NCBI GenBank assembly: GCA_018257865.1
Contig: JAEUBA010000029.1
Coordinates: 268,695 to 332,694 of the forward strand
DNA from: Stereocaulon alpinum
Lineage: Eukaryota > Ascomycota > Lecanoromycetes > Lecanorales > Stereocaulaceae
Direction of reading: 5' to 3'
Length of the DNA stretch: 64,000 bases
Both the position numbers and the translations under genes were made by a program. This document shows, one piece after another, positions 1 through 11,938 of this stretch (positions within the stretch are counted from its first letter, which is position 1; each line of letters begins with the position of its first letter). The notes beneath the pieces are model-generated. The model had not been told where the DNA came from. It was given only the letters and a program-made list of their open reading frames with translations, and did not search any database.

Positions 1-839
1 GATACCGCTGGCGAATGGGAGATAAGCATTGTCAAGGTCTGCAGGACGCCAGGCGAGGGTCCAAGTATCGAGTGTTACGAGCAGGACACTGAAGCCATTA
101 GACTTTGCGCGTCTAAGGAGCTACAGGTAGGATGTATTAACTATCTTTGCGAGCTGAAGCCTTGCTGCAGAGAAAGAGGCGGGGGTACCTACTGAGATAG
201 TGATATCATTGTCCTGGGGCCAGTAAAGCTGAAAGAACCTCACTCCATTACCACTTGCCTTTGCAACATCTTCAATGCTGCTGCTGGATGCGCCACTGAG
301 AATATACGGAACGCCAATCTCGGCGGCCATTTCAGCAACACCATCTTCTTTGTCGTGGTGGAAGATTGTCTGGACGCCAACAGGAGCGATGAGAAGGGGA
401 GATTCCAGCTTGTGGCCGAAGAGCTCAGTGCGTAGATCACGGTGGGTTGTGTCGCGCAGCATGCGAGGAATCATCTTGAGTGGTGAGGTCAGCTAAGGAG
501 ACAAGATACGGTGACGCGATTGGGACTCACCTTCCACTGTCTAAATGCTAGACGATTAGCATCCAGAGTAGCTCTCTCACCAGCTGCGCCAGCCACATAG
601 TTGAAACTCCTGACGCCGAGGTGGGTTTTTGCCTGCTCTTCGAGCTTGTTAGGATCAGTAGTTACAGTCGGAAGACGGTTTTTAAGTAAGCCATCGTTGT
701 AGATTTGCTGTTCAAATGACTTCCTTTAGCTACCGTTTTTGTGATTATAAAATGTATTGCGAGGGCACTTTACCGTCTGATAAGCCCCATACTTTCGGCC
801 ACCATCAGGGCGCTTAGGATGCTCTTGCACCTGAGCCAT
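1..839 (-). CDS. FMN-dependent alpha-hydroxy-acid dehydrogenase/oxidase (lactate oxidase or cytochrome b2-like), 5' part
   Basis: The protein oxidises an L-2-hydroxy acid such as lactate with FMN; whether electrons pass to oxygen or to a cytochrome cannot be told here. Proposed exons are 839-774, 707-531, 474-193 and 120 to the window edge, all with GT-AG introns. The N-terminus reads MAQVQEHPKRPDGGRKYGAY. It is followed by the family's NYVAGAAGE, RMLRDTT, PLLIAPVG, PYILSGASSS, FFQLYWPQ and TLDTWTLAWRPADLDN blocks, which form the start of the FMN-binding TIM barrel. There is no cytochrome b5 domain or clear mitochondrial presequence, so a lactate 2-monooxygenase-like soluble enzyme is more likely than true cytochrome b2. 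The C-terminal half, with the catalytic histidine and arginines, lies beyond base 1. Nothing links it to the metabolite cluster. Confidence 0.9.
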
Positions 840-1484
840 GGCTGTAAGAGGTAAGTACAAGTTCTGGAACGTTGATGGTATCTCTCTGAAGTCAAAGAGA
901 GAGCTGTAAAGGAAGAAGTTAATACGGACTTCACTTTGGTTATCGGGGAGTAGGGAACTCGGGATTAGAGACCCCGCGATTTCGGACTTTACGTCCCGGC
1001 GGCCCTTGCATCATTGGAGTGAGCCCGGATCAGGGGTGCTTGCCACCATCCGGGCCTAAAGTACCCCCCTATCTACCTTAGATACCCTAAAATGTTCGTT
1101 AAGGGGACTTCGATGGGAGTGGTAATTTTTGAGCACTCCACAACCCTCACGCAACTTCTGACGGACCGTGTTCAAGTCAGGCACATCAGTAACACGACCA
1201 TAAAGATAGCAAATGAAGTATTTCCATGCATTCGACGCAGTACAGAGCAAGTGCTAAGCCATACAGTGCGCAGTATCTGTAGTCCTATGAAAAGCGGCAC
1301 CATACATGCGGGTATCCGCTGGAAAAGGGTAGGTGTAGCAAGATATGAGCAATGTAGGCAACGACTTATGATGCTGCTCTCTTCGACAAATGAAGTTAGA
1401 GCAAGAAAAGCTTTTCCCACTCGGATCTGCAAGAAGAGCCAGTGTTCAGTATTGATGTGTGGGTAGGGTAGACCTGGAATGAGC
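840..1484. other. Intergenic region between the hydroxy-acid dehydrogenase and rec8
   Basis: This holds the dehydrogenase promoter (leftward) and the 3' flank of rec8. Overlapping open frames on both strands at 1,092-1,531 show no recognisable motif and are taken as chance. No RNA gene or repeat was seen. Confidence 0.5.
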
Positions 1485-3950
1485 TCAAACGCCACGAGGT
1501 AGGGCAAGATCGATCGGGCCATACGGCTCATTCTGTTTTACTTCGAGAAAGCTCTTCGTGGCAAGGGCGAGTATGTGATGGAGGGCCTGTGATGCGACCT
1601 GTTTGCTGTGTTGCGTAGGAGGTAGTAAGTCTTCGAAAAGCACGGAATCCTTCGGTTGACCATTGCCTGAATTCTCGTCTTCATCCTCGTCTGCAGACGC
1701 TGGGATGGTCGAGATATGAGCTTTGACAAAGTCCAGAAAATGCTGAGCCTCCTGGTTCAATGTTGCCTTCATCCATTGCGTGTCAGTAGCTGTTTGAGTA
1801 TCGACTGCGGCAGCAGGGCCATATTGTTGGAACTCTTCGAGCGCATGATCTCTTGAGGCAAGCCCACCACTGAGGATATCATCGTCGTCTTCGTGAATGG
1901 GAAGCTCAAGGCTGCTGTATCGTTCTCGGCCACGACCGACAAGTGGACTGGCGCTGGGGATTCGACTGGTACGTCTATCAATCGAGCTGGGTCCTGCACC
2001 TCCTATTCCTGGCAGAGAGCTTGGTGCACCTGCACTTGTTGGAAAACCGCCAACGCTGCTGGCAAAGCCGCGGCCATGGACGATAGAGCCTTGATGAGAT
2101 CCTACCGAACCCAACGCAGAGCTTGGCATCCATGGCATCGATGATGGCTCTTGGCTCGGTCGGTCTGGGAGCGACGGATAAGCGTGACGGCCCACCTCGA
2201 GTCCCTAACAAGCGTCAATAAGTAGCCAGCGAGTCGACAGAAGCATGTCTTACATCACTCGCGAAAGTCATCATTCCGTCATCGTCATTAAGGGTCAAGT
2301 GGTCACCCTCTCTCGGCCGGACTCGTCGACCCTCACCATCAGAGTCATGGTCTTCTTCATCATCTCGGGCTCTCTTATGTCGAGCTGGCGAAGCTTTGGT
2401 GCCTGTCAAAGCTTCCTTTACTGCATCGCCTGCAAACATATCAAGAGGGCTTCTGAGCTTCGAGCTGCCAAGGCCAGCGCCAAGGCCACCAATACCTGCA
2501 CCGAAGACCCAAAAGGCAGCGTTCTTCTTTGCAAGTGCGGGGGCCTTGTGACTCTGCTTGGCTTCCCTTGCCTCCTTCATGTTCGCGGGATAGTCGGTCT
2601 TCCATTGAGCCAGATCAGCATTGTGCAGCTCTTGTCTCTCATCAACCGCCAATGTCCTAGGTGCTCGCCGTTGTTGTTGCAGAGGAACCTCAACGGTCTC
2701 TGACGACTCTCGGTCATTGTGACTTTCTGGTGGCACATTAAGCAGGCCGGAGCCAGCCATAGGTTGAGGCGCCATAGCTGGAAAGGGTTCCGCATCCGGT
2801 AGGACAACATCATCGTCGTCGAATCTTGGAATGTCGAGATCAAGGTCTACAGCACGAGGCTGAAACAAACGATGAGTCGATGCCCACATAGAGTGGGGTA
2901 CATTTTGACATACCTCGAATTGACCTGCTTGGAGTCCTTCCAACAGCTCTTGACGCACCCGATCGCTTGCTGCTGAGTCGCTGCCCAGCCGTCCGCCTCC
3001 CATTGGAGCAGCACCTGGACCAGGCATGCGCTCTTCGATCAGATTGCCATCAGCATCAACGCTGAAGCCAGGATCAAGGTTAAAGCCTTCGTCTTCGTCT
3101 TCAAGAAAGCGTCCAAGTCTACTATGTCGTTGAGCTGAGCTAATGTTGTCGCCTGGAAGGATGAAACCACCCAGATCTCCAGCACCTCCACTGGCAGAGC
3201 TGGGTATAATGAGGCCGAGCATAGACTCATCAGCGTCTGGATGACTTGACAGACTTGAGCGCTGTGAGTGCGGTGACAGGATACTAGAGCGTCGAGAGGA
3301 TTCGTCTGTCGATATGTCGAGAGCAGAAAAGTCAATGTCCAAGCTTGGAAGAGCAAAGTCAGGAAGAAAGGCCGGGTCGTCTTGAATCATGAGCTGATCA
3401 GGACTATGACGACCGTTAGCTGAAGATCGCGTCTCTGGGTGAAGGGACTGACCGCGCCTTCCCAGCATTGGGATCTAGCTCCGAGGTCTTGACAGCGTTG
3501 ATGAGCGCTCTCATATTAGCCTGCGCGATTTGAGCGTCGGACAGAATGTATCCGCATTGTTGATTGAAGACACGAGAAACACCGTATCTGGTCGTAGAGT
3601 TGTGGTGAGCAGGAACCGAGACACGAACACGCAGGAGTCTTACAGCAAGTTGCTCTGCAGTCTCAACGCCATGGGGGCTTCTGGCTCGATGATGATTTGG
3701 CATGTTTTTGGGATGTCCACTTCGAGAATGGCTTTTCGATTGATCCTCTTGGAATTTGATTTGGATCCGAGTGTCGCAACCAACCTGTTGGAGTCAGCCA
3801 CACAGCGTGTATGCAAGGTTCGACTTGCGCACACTTACCATACCGTTGCTACACCTCCCTTTCGGGAAGTAAGTACTAGGGGCAATAATCAGCCCTCATG
3901 ATAGAAGCATGGATTGTAGCGTCGGACATACTCTCGTGGCTGTAGAACAT
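1485..3950 (-). CDS. rec8: Meiotic cohesin kleisin subunit Rec8
   Basis: Rec8 is the meiosis-specific kleisin that closes the Smc1-Smc3 cohesin ring on sister chromatids and is cut by separase. Seven exons are proposed: 3950-3932, 3875-3839, 3784-3644, 3587-3453, 3403-2914, 2859-2254 and 2204-1485, giving 715 residues. The N-terminal Rad21/Rec8 domain (about 1-110) starts MFYSHEILTSRKGGVATVW and contains LVATLGSKSNSKRI, EPEAPMALRLQ and YGVSRVFNQQCGYI, which are closer to Rec8 than to mitotic Rad21. The middle is long, acidic and serine-rich, as in separase-cleaved kleisins. An EVGRHA motif precedes the last third. The winged-helix C-terminus (about 640-715) contains LFEDLLPPTQHSKQVASQA, ALATKSFLEVKQ and EPYGPIDL, which bind the Smc1 head. 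The 54-base intron at 2913-2860 is in frame and could be retained. The two tiny 5' exons are placed by family conservation. Confidence 0.9.
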
Positions 3951-4963
3951 CTCGCTTATGCGTGAGGATTATGACTCGGTGGATGGTAGGAGGTGACGCT
4001 AGGAGAACGAAAGAATGGAGAGAAGTTGAGAGAAACAGTATCTGCCGACAGACCAATACGGCGCTCGTCTGCTTGTAGAGCACCGAAAATAAGACTCAAG
4101 GCAAAAGGCAGGAAAGAAACGCGAAATCAGAGTTAGGGCGCGCCATTAAAGAGCAGCGTTGAGGGGAGCTAAGCACAGTTATGCAAAACTAGCGCTTCCA
4201 TCTTTGATAGGCATTTGTCATTCATCAAGGCAACGTAGCTACTGGATAAGCCGAACTGTTTGCTTAGGCTCGCATCTATATAATCACTGAAGATGAGGTA
4301 GGAGGTATTCTTGGTCACGGAAATCAGGTCATGAATGAGATATTGTTGCAAACGAGAGGTACCACAGTGTGATATTGTGGTATGGGATAGCCACCTGGCA
4401 TTTCATACTACGTGTACTCGTCCAGCTTTGATACTCAGACGTTGAGTTGGATGTCTTGGGGCGTTTGCTCGGCCTGCCATGGGCACCGTCAATAATTCTA
4501 TGCATACCCAGAGATAGAGGAACCGCCCAGTAGAACGAGAAAGTACATGGCCAACTTCTCCACTCATCTTTATGCCTAGTGTATCCTTGGAACAATGATT
4601 CAGGCATTGAGTGGCCACTTAAGCTCGCACACTGTGGTCTCATGCCTTGTTGACGCGTAGTCGTGAGGTTGATGAAAGTTGAAAGTTGGGGAACGCACTT
4701 GCCCATTTTGAGCTTCCCGGTTGAACAGCCAACACAAGAATCAACAATCGGTGCCAAGGCATGTCATACTTCTCATTGCGCAATTGAGCTTGCAATCCGC
4801 CACATACCGTGCCTGTGAATGTCAACATGCTGTCGAAAGGGTGATTGAAGCTTCATCGCACAAGAAGTGTAAAGCCTCCTGCAAGGGCGCGCAGTCTCCA
4901 ATTAGCAAGACGGCTCCTGCCCGTAGCCAACAACATCCTCTGACAACAACCCACATCTTCGCC
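3951..4963. other. Divergent promoter region between rec8 and the Dbf2-type kinase
   Basis: About 1 kb lies between two divergent starts. A leftward open frame of 142 codons at 4,329-4,757 and a rightward frame that runs into the kinase from 4,721 have no conserved motif, so they are treated as leader or promoter sequence. No repeat or RNA gene was recognised. Confidence 0.5.
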
Positions 4964-7265
4964 ATGGCTGCTGCTGCATCACCTCCCTCGCCTCTAGGCA
5001 AAGGTAAACCGAACTTCACTATGCCAATACCACCTCCTCTACTCCACACTCGTTCTGGAAACGAGATCTACGAAGCACCCCATACGCCGACGGGCCATGC
5101 CTTCACATCTCCATATTCAACCCCTCAAGGCAGTCCCAGCAAGAATAGGCTTCCACCAGGAGCCAATGAGCTCCCAGACGTCTTCGAAAATGCTATGAGA
5201 CTTGATCCAGCGAGCCCCACCAAAATCGGCAGACAACAACTAAGCCCACATTCGCCTAACAGGGGCAGCAGACAAGTCTTTGAGGAGAGCTTGGACCAGA
5301 ATGTCAACCGTTCAGAATACAGCTTAGGCCCAGGGAGCCCTACAAGAAAACAAGGGAAAGAGAACACACCTCCTGGGGTTCGGCAGTCAAAACCATCTCC
5401 AAATCAAGCTGCAGTATCTCGCCAGGAGCCGTATCAAGTCCGGGACACAGATTCGGGGACCAAGGCACGATATAATCCTCAGCGAGGCTTGACGCCAGAA
5501 GAGCTTGAGAAATTACAACTGCCGAAGGTGAAGCGTCTTGCTAATGTCACACAGCTATGTGAGTCAAATGCGCTGTCTCTCCTTCGCCTCAGCGCTTTGT
5601 ACAATGGAGCACAATTCACAACTCACATACCTTTTCTGACGCATTTGCGGATAAACGCATTGTGCCAACTTCTGTCAGAGAATACATATGGCATTCCGGA
5701 ACACTCTTCGTGTATTGCGCCACGTGATGAAGACCCAAGACTGACAGCTTCTAGATTTCCTTGACCATTACTTTGACCTCCTCAGCTACGTGCACCACCG
5801 CCATAGCCGTACAGAACTTTTCAACGCCCAATTTCCTGCTCCTCCAGCCACATCCACAGAGGAATATGAAGCAGCCCGACACAAATATCTGGGTAGAGAA
5901 CGGGCCAACCTTCGAAAGCGCCGTACAAGACTCCGTCATGGTGATTTCCAAATTCTTACACAAGTCGGTCAAGGTGGTTATGGACAGGTATACCTTGCTT
6001 CGAAGAAGGATACCAGAGAGGTTTGTGCACTGAAAGTGATGAGCAAGAAGCTTCTCTTCAAATTGGATGAGGTCAGGCATATTTTGACCGAGAGAGATAT
6101 CCTGACAGCAGCGAAGAGCGAATGGCTTGTGAAGCTTCTCTATGCATTCCAGGATGAAAAGAGTATCTACTTGGCAATGGTCAGCCCAGGTCCTTGATTC
6201 GTCGCTGGCCTATACTGACATTGACAACCAGGAATACGTTCCAGGAGGTGACTTCCGCACCCTCCTCAACAACACTGGCGTTCTTCATAATCGTCACTCC
6301 CGCTTCTACATTGCTGAGATGTTCTGCTGCGTCGACGCTTTACATCAACTCGGCTACATCCACCGCGATCTCAAGCCTGAGAACTTCCTTATCGACTCCA
6401 CAGGCCATGTTAAGCTCACAGACTTCGGCCTTGCGGCCGGCATGCTCTCTCCTCAGAAGTTCGAATCTATGCGCATCAAACTCGAAGAAGTAGGCCAGCT
6501 CTCAGTCCCCTTCGGCAACCCTATGGAACAGCGTTCCGTCACAGAACGGAGAGATGGCTACCGTTCCCTCCGTGAACGTGAGGTCAACTATGCAAAGTCT
6601 ATAGTTGGTTCGCCAGATTACATGGCTCCCGAAGTCCTAAAAGGTGAGCAGTACGACTTTACAGTGGACTACTGGTCGCTCGGCTGCATGCTCTTCGAAG
6701 CCCTCTCAGGCTACCCGCCCTTCGCCGGCTCCACTGTCGACGAAACATGGCACAACCTCCGCAATTGGGACAAGGTCCTCAAGAAGCCGAAATTCGAAGA
6801 TCCAAACTACTTCCTCTCGCCCAGAACATGGGATCTCATTCAACGATGTGTCAATTCCAAGAAAAACCGCTTCCGCTCCATCAATGAGATCTACAAGCAT
6901 GTCTATTTCGCAGAAGTGGATTGGTCAAAATTGCGCGAGCAGCGAGCGCCATTCGTGCCTGAGCTGGACGGCGAGACGGACGCTGGGTATTTTGATGACT
7001 TCTCGAACGAGGCGGACATGGCCAAGTATAAGGAGGTGCATGATAAGCAGACTGCGCTCGAGAATATGGCGGATAGGGATGAGCCGATGAATAAGGGCCT
7101 ATTTGTTGGGTTTACATTCAGGTATGTAGCTTTGACATTTGCACGGCGAATGCAATGCTAAATCGGAACTACAGACATCGCAAACCCACCGTCGACGCCA
7201 CCGGCCAGCAGGGCAGTCCACGCAAGGCGCTACCAACCGATGGCTCTTTCGGCACTATCTTCTAA
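4964..7265 (+). CDS. dbf2: NDR/LATS-family serine/threonine kinase, Dbf2/SidB type
   Basis: This is the terminal kinase of the septation-initiation/mitotic-exit network, which works with a Mob1 partner to trigger septation. Exons are 4964-5558, 5755-6179, 6232-7121 and 7175-7265 (666 residues). I chose the ATG at 4,964 because the protein then opens MAAAASPPSPLGKGKP; an in-frame ATG at 4,721 would add an unconserved stretch. Residues 1-200 are low complexity and rich in Ser-Pro. The Mob-binding region precedes YLGRERANLRKRRTRLRHGD. Kinase motifs are VGQGGYGQVY near 269, ALKVMSKK, HRDLKPEN at about 384, DFGLAAG at about 404, the long NDR insert, SIVGSPDYMAPE near 470 and the hydrophobic motif FVGFTFRH near 631. 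The 196-base first intron is long for this window but both borders fit the family alignment. Confidence 0.95.
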
Positions 7266-8031
7266 TCGGCGGGCCCTTTTCCTTTCATTTCTCGATCTGT
7301 GTTACAAAAAGTGCAATTGCTGTACGTCCATGGTACAATCAGTGTAGCTGTTCCATTCTCTTCCTGGTCTGCAGGCGGCATACAGTAGGAGGCTTCATGA
7401 AATGAGTTATGCGCTCAAGGTGCGCAGTGGATGCTTCACGATAGCAATGGCGTTCATTCGACTTAGCATAGCAGGTACTAGAACCAATACGAAATCTAAA
7501 TGTGCAAAGAGCTTTGTTCAACAGTGTCTATACTTTGTCTCTAATGGAGAAAGAATACGTCGGCGACCGTCTTCTTATTCGTACAATGATTGAAAGACAG
7601 CATGGGCAAGACACAAAGTATCTTCCTCTTCGCGTCCGACATTCTCCATTACGCAACCTTGTCCAAAGAATGCTGCGATAGTGTCCGCATCCATGTCCTT
7701 TCCAACGATGCTGGCTATTCCAACACCATCCCTCAAGTCACGCCCAATTCATTACCCCCTTTCCACCCTTCCCCCAAGCACCCTCCTGCATGGGTACGCC
7801 CCATACATCGTTAATCGGAGCCTTCGCCTCATTCATGTTCGGACTATCGGCACGAAAATGTTCGGCGGTCTGGGATAATGGGCGGCCTACCTGCCTGCGC
7901 AGCCGCCGGTCCCTTTGATGAGGCTCATGGTTGTCCACCCGCTTATCGAACCGCTTGTCCAGTAGCTAGTGCAGCAAAATAGCTTTGCATCCTTCCCCTT
8001 CCTTTGCCAGGTGTGTAGCCGCCTCTTATGG
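7266..8031. other. Intergenic region between two convergent genes
   Basis: This is 3' flank of the kinase and of the leftward unknown gene. Short open frames on both strands overlap one another and have no conserved features. No repeat or RNA gene seen. Confidence 0.5.
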
Positions 8032-9312
8032 CTAGCTGGGGCAATTCTTCATCGTAATTGCCGGTAAGGCGGTAGGACATGCATGACTGCCCCTCTCAAA
8101 GTAATAAGGGGAATCTTTCCGATCCAGATTAGGTGTCTGCATTGACTCTGCAGACCACACAGGGGGTAGAAGAGCGGAGCTTCGCTGGTGGGAAGGCCCT
8201 GTACGGCCAGTCTTGATGTTTGGCTGTAGACGAGCGTCATCCGACGATGTCTTCGCAGGGTTTTTCTTACTCCTTGGCATCGTACCAGGGTATGCTGCAC
8301 GACGTAAATTGATAGGGACGGGAAGCGTTTTATAAATATAGGGGCCAGGATTCTCACGAGAGAGGATTCCCATGAAGTTTCCAGTGTGAGTCTGCCCTAA
8401 AGCTGGAACCGGATCACTCTGGAAATCTCCTCGAGGTGGGCCTTGTGGTGGCGGATTGAACGAGATCAAGGGAACGGGAAATCGATCCTCAGGCGCTGGG
8501 AATTGACGTGTTGAACCTTCGCGCAGGTGAGGCTGAGGTCGCTCCGGGTTCGAGATAATTCGGCCAGGCTGCTGTGACGGATCGTCTGGGAACGGGGCAC
8601 TAGCCGGCGCGGTGGAGCGAATGAACTCTCCATGGTGTTGGATCATCTGCGCATGCTGTAGTTGTACACGGAGTATATCCTGTTGCTGTTCATATAAAAC
8701 AACTAAATATCCACGTTAGCACGGCGTTTTGTCCACCCAGTGGGGATACTTACCATGTTCGGTCCGCATATTCTTGATGCGAAGCATAGCGTCTGACAAA
8801 AAAGCCGCTCCATATTCTTCAATATCTTCCTCCTTGAATAGGTGCTCAACCTCGTGATTCGCCTCTATCAAAGGGAAGGCTCCAGCATTCGTTGCCATCC
8901 AACGTTTCACAAAGTCTTCAACGTTGCACACGTAGTTGCGATTGAACAGTGCGATTCGTTCAAGAACCGTGATGAGGAATGAGAACCCCTGAAGATCAGC
9001 GTCGTTATGATCAAAATACTCGTAGACCTGCTGGGGCTGGATAGGTCCCACAATAGTCTTGCAAATTTCGGGAAACTTCTTTTGAAGGCGGAATGCCATC
9101 AATTTCATGTCATCTTCTGGGTCGGATCTAATAATGACACTTTTGCGAGGCGGCCATGGTGCCCAGCGTGGAGCGTAACAGCAGTCACATGTCGAGAAGA
9201 GAGCTCTCCCAAGCATGGGGTGAGGCACAGGGAATGGAGCCCTCATCGCCATAGTAGGAAATAGGGAAGCAGCCCCCATTTTACGAAGTTTACCGGGCGT
9301 TCGTTCAAGCAA
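8032..9312 (-). CDS. Unknown fungal protein (about 409 aa)
   Basis: I do not recognise a family. Exon 1 is 9312-8754 and exon 2 is 8702-8032. The intron has GTAAGT, a GCTAAC branch site and TTTAG, and the joined frame reads EHVVLYEQQQDILRVQLQHA across the junction. The N-terminal half is ordered: a cysteine-containing STCDCCYAPRW segment, then a mostly helical part with KFPEICKTIVG, QQVYEYFDHND, FLITVLERIALF and FLSDAMLRIKNM. After a short Gln-rich helix the C-terminal half is proline-rich and probably disordered. Start at 9,312 is the first in-frame ATG; a second at MGAASLF, 12 codons in, is equally possible. No signal peptide or membrane segment. It lies between housekeeping genes, so it is probably not part of the metabolite cluster. 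Confidence 0.7.
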
Positions 9313-10098
9313 TGGGTGTTATTGAATCCAAGATGTTGAGCGCTGTTCAAGGTGTGGGTGTTATGCATCCGTATCTCTCAAGAAACGGTAGGAGCAAAGG
9401 AAGAAACCACAGCAGCAGCAAGATATCCAACAGCTACCGTGTGATGGATGTGTTGAGGGAAGTAGCAATGGAGAATTGAAAAGGGAATTGTGTGGTGAGT
9501 GTGCGTGTGACCGCGGTTGCTGGATTTGGAACATCAGGTGGGGTTGAGAGTATCAACACTTCACTTCTTAGTTATGGGCGCCTGGAATTGTTGACGTGAT
9601 GATGGATTGGCAACCTCAGATGTGGGAAAATAACGACGGAAGAAGTTGGCTCTTTCAAGTATGAGCTTTACAAGACCTGCTCATGTAGAGACACTATGGC
9701 AGATGGAACATAGGCAGGCAACGTTGATGAATCAACCTGGGTCAACCTCAAGTGGTATTCCGCCAACACACAGTCTACGCATATGATTTGCATTCTTTCC
9801 AATTTTTGTGCAAAGATTTAGCTCCGCGGCACAGCGCTCCTTGACCTTGCCTTCACAGCGATGGCTATATGAAAGGACATCAATATTTAGGGCTGAAGGC
9901 ATATTGCTCGACAAATTTGAGGGACATTTCGTCTGGTCTGCTGTGACTTCGTAAGATTCGCACTAAGTGCCAGCTTGGTCAATGGGAAATTTGTTAGTAG
10001 ACTCTACTTTACAAGGTCATTTGCTAGTCAATAGGCCGCTGCATATGGGTATTAGTCAACAATTCCACATCCAATATTCATCTTTGATTCTTTTCCTT
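9313..10098. other. Intergenic region without recognisable genes
   Basis: This contains the promoter of the leftward unknown gene and the 3' flank of the Fmp46-like gene. One 60-codon leftward frame at 9,732-9,914 has no supporting feature. No repeat or RNA gene seen. Confidence 0.5.
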
Positions 10099-10863
10099 CT
10101 AAACGAGGTCGGTTTCTTTTGGTAGTTGACCGATCATCTTCATGATCTCAGATTCGTTGTCCCCAAAGACTAATGCAGATAATGTAGTCAGTACGTCTTC
10201 AAGACTCCCATTGTCAGGGGTTCTAGGTGTACCAGCTCTTCCATTATTCCAATCCACAGTCTAAGGCCCTATCAGTATCATCAGATACGCCAAAGTCTCA
10301 ATAGTTTGACTCACCACTGGAGCTTTGAATTTATTGATGTCTTGTGATAGCTTGTGCATGGCGTCTGATGCATCCCTTGCTCCTTCCACTATCTGACTGG
10401 CTTTCCGATCTCCAACGTATTCAATGATGGTCCTTAGTTGATCTCCAGTTGGGGGGTCCTCTGTGACATTCAATTGAAATTCGGTTCGCTGCAGCTTATT
10501 CTGACTTGTGTGATCTGTAGCTTGGTCTTCCGTTGCGGTTTCAGATGCTTGGGCAGATATCTGCTTGAGGAGAGTAAGAACGCGGAGAGAGGCAGGTAGA
10601 GAAGGTTTATGGAAGAGAGTTATGACATCGAGGGCTTTATGCTGTTTATATGTCAGCTCTATGTTGTCTTTAAGTGGGTTATTGAGCTCACGAAGCGAAA
10701 CATGCTGGGCGTAGTCCAGGAGGATCAGAGTTGTAATTTCATAGACGCTAGAGGTGGAGTCGTGCGCTGCGTGAATGGAGAGATTGTTGCTCGAATGTCG
10801 GAGATCGGCAATTGAAGTGCCAAGATGAGGACCTACCAAGAGCGACAAGGGTGTTGAGCGCAT
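10099..10863 (-). CDS. Fmp46-like (DUF1687) putative mitochondrial thioredoxin-fold redox protein
   Basis: The family is annotated as putative redox protein Fmp46, a thioredoxin-like mitochondrial protein of unproven activity. Exon borders are 10863-10315 and 10260-10099 (236 residues if the first ATG is used). The family core is clear: LDVITLFHKPSLPASLRVLTLL, then SETATEDQATDH, a TEDPPTGDQLRTI segment, and across the last intron FKAPV joined to TVDWNNGRAG. It ends with FGDNESEIMKMIGQLP. The first 74 codons before HKALDVITL are not like the family, and a possible intron (GTAGGT at 10,836 to AACAG at 10,642, 195 bases, frame-neutral) would shorten the N-terminus to MRSTPLSLL, so the 5' end is uncertain. 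It marks the left border of the cluster. Confidence 0.8.
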
Positions 10864-11938
10864 GGGCCTAACCTCTTCCGGCTAGTGAGGATGAGGGCAT
10901 CAGTGGAGGTGAAACCCTTTAGAGGAGCCCAATCAACCACATAGACCCATCAACTTGATTATCGTGGGTGTCATATGAAAGAAATGGGAGATTGAAAAAC
11001 CGTGCGCTTTTGTGCGAAGTCCTACTAGTTCAGATTGAATTGATGCAGCAGGCCTCTGTTGTCGACATGTCATCCAGTGCATCACATCATGCCAGGAAAA
11101 CCAGGTCTTGTGGGCGTCGAGGCTAAGTGATACTTCCTATAGAGATCTTTAATTGCTCATAAACTTGGACATAAAGGCGTATTCAAAGAACAAGACCCGT
11201 ACTGGAAAGATGTTGAGTGGTAGGGTGGACTGAGACGCAGATCTCCTCAACCTTGGACGTGTATATCGCACATTGCAAGCTGGCCTTCTGGACTCCGCTC
11301 CTGACTCGAGCTAATCACCGCAGAGACAATCAATGTCCAACCAAATGTACGGCCTGGCCGTACTGACTTTACGCACGGCTCTTTGCATGCACACTTAGCG
11401 GCGTCCATCGCGGAGAAAATGCGGCCGTCTCAATAACTTTCAACGTCAAACATCATCCACCGTTGCGGGTCCAAATCTATCATGATGGCCTCGTACTGTC
11501 TGGTATTCGGCCTTGCTATGTCCGCCTGTGCAGACTCCTTATGTCATTGGACGTCACGGTATTCCTTCCTGCAAGCGCCCTACCCCAAAAGCAATGATAA
11601 TGTAGAATGGACAGCTGAGATAGCGCCTTTACTTGGCGAACAGGTTCTGCTGATTAATTGTGAGACGATCTAACACGTAAGGATGCCACACATTATCCCT
11701 CCCAGATCTGCGCGTCCTGCACTTCATCATCTATCGAGATCAATCAATCAATACAATATAACATCTGGGAATATCTAGCCGTAATTAAAGAGCTTGCTAC
11801 TTATTGTAGTTTCTGGTGTTCCCTTCGCAATTTCAAGGTCACCCGATCTCCTGAGGAGATCCCGTCTAGATCTAAACATTACTGAGTGACAAGAGTTACG
11901 ACGGGTCTACATACACGAAAGGAAAGAAGCTGCATTCG
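10864..11938. other. Intergenic region and promoter of the MFS gene
   Basis: About 1.1 kb separates the conserved left block from the cluster. The right part is the MFS promoter and carries a palindromic CGGCCG at 11,422-11,427. A 63-codon rightward frame at 11,482-11,673 begins with a signal-like stretch but has no other support. Confidence 0.5.
11422..11427. promoter_or_regulatory. CGGCCG candidate Zn2Cys6 site, MFS promoter
   Basis: An inverted CGG pair with zero spacing lies about 510 bases upstream of the MFS start. The same hexamer occurs in the other structural-gene promoters of the cluster. It is also fairly common by chance, so this is a candidate only. Confidence 0.3.

Noticed and set aside
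1056..1531. Overlapping open frames on both strands between the dehydrogenase and rec8
   Set aside because: No motif, no splicing logic, and the frames overlap one another in opposite directions.
4329..4757. 142-codon leftward frame upstream of the kinase
   Set aside because: Lies in a divergent promoter, with low-information composition and no family resemblance.
11482..11673. 63-codon frame with signal-peptide-like start
   Set aside because: Too short, with no conserved cysteine pattern, and within the MFS promoter. Possible small secreted protein but not supportable.
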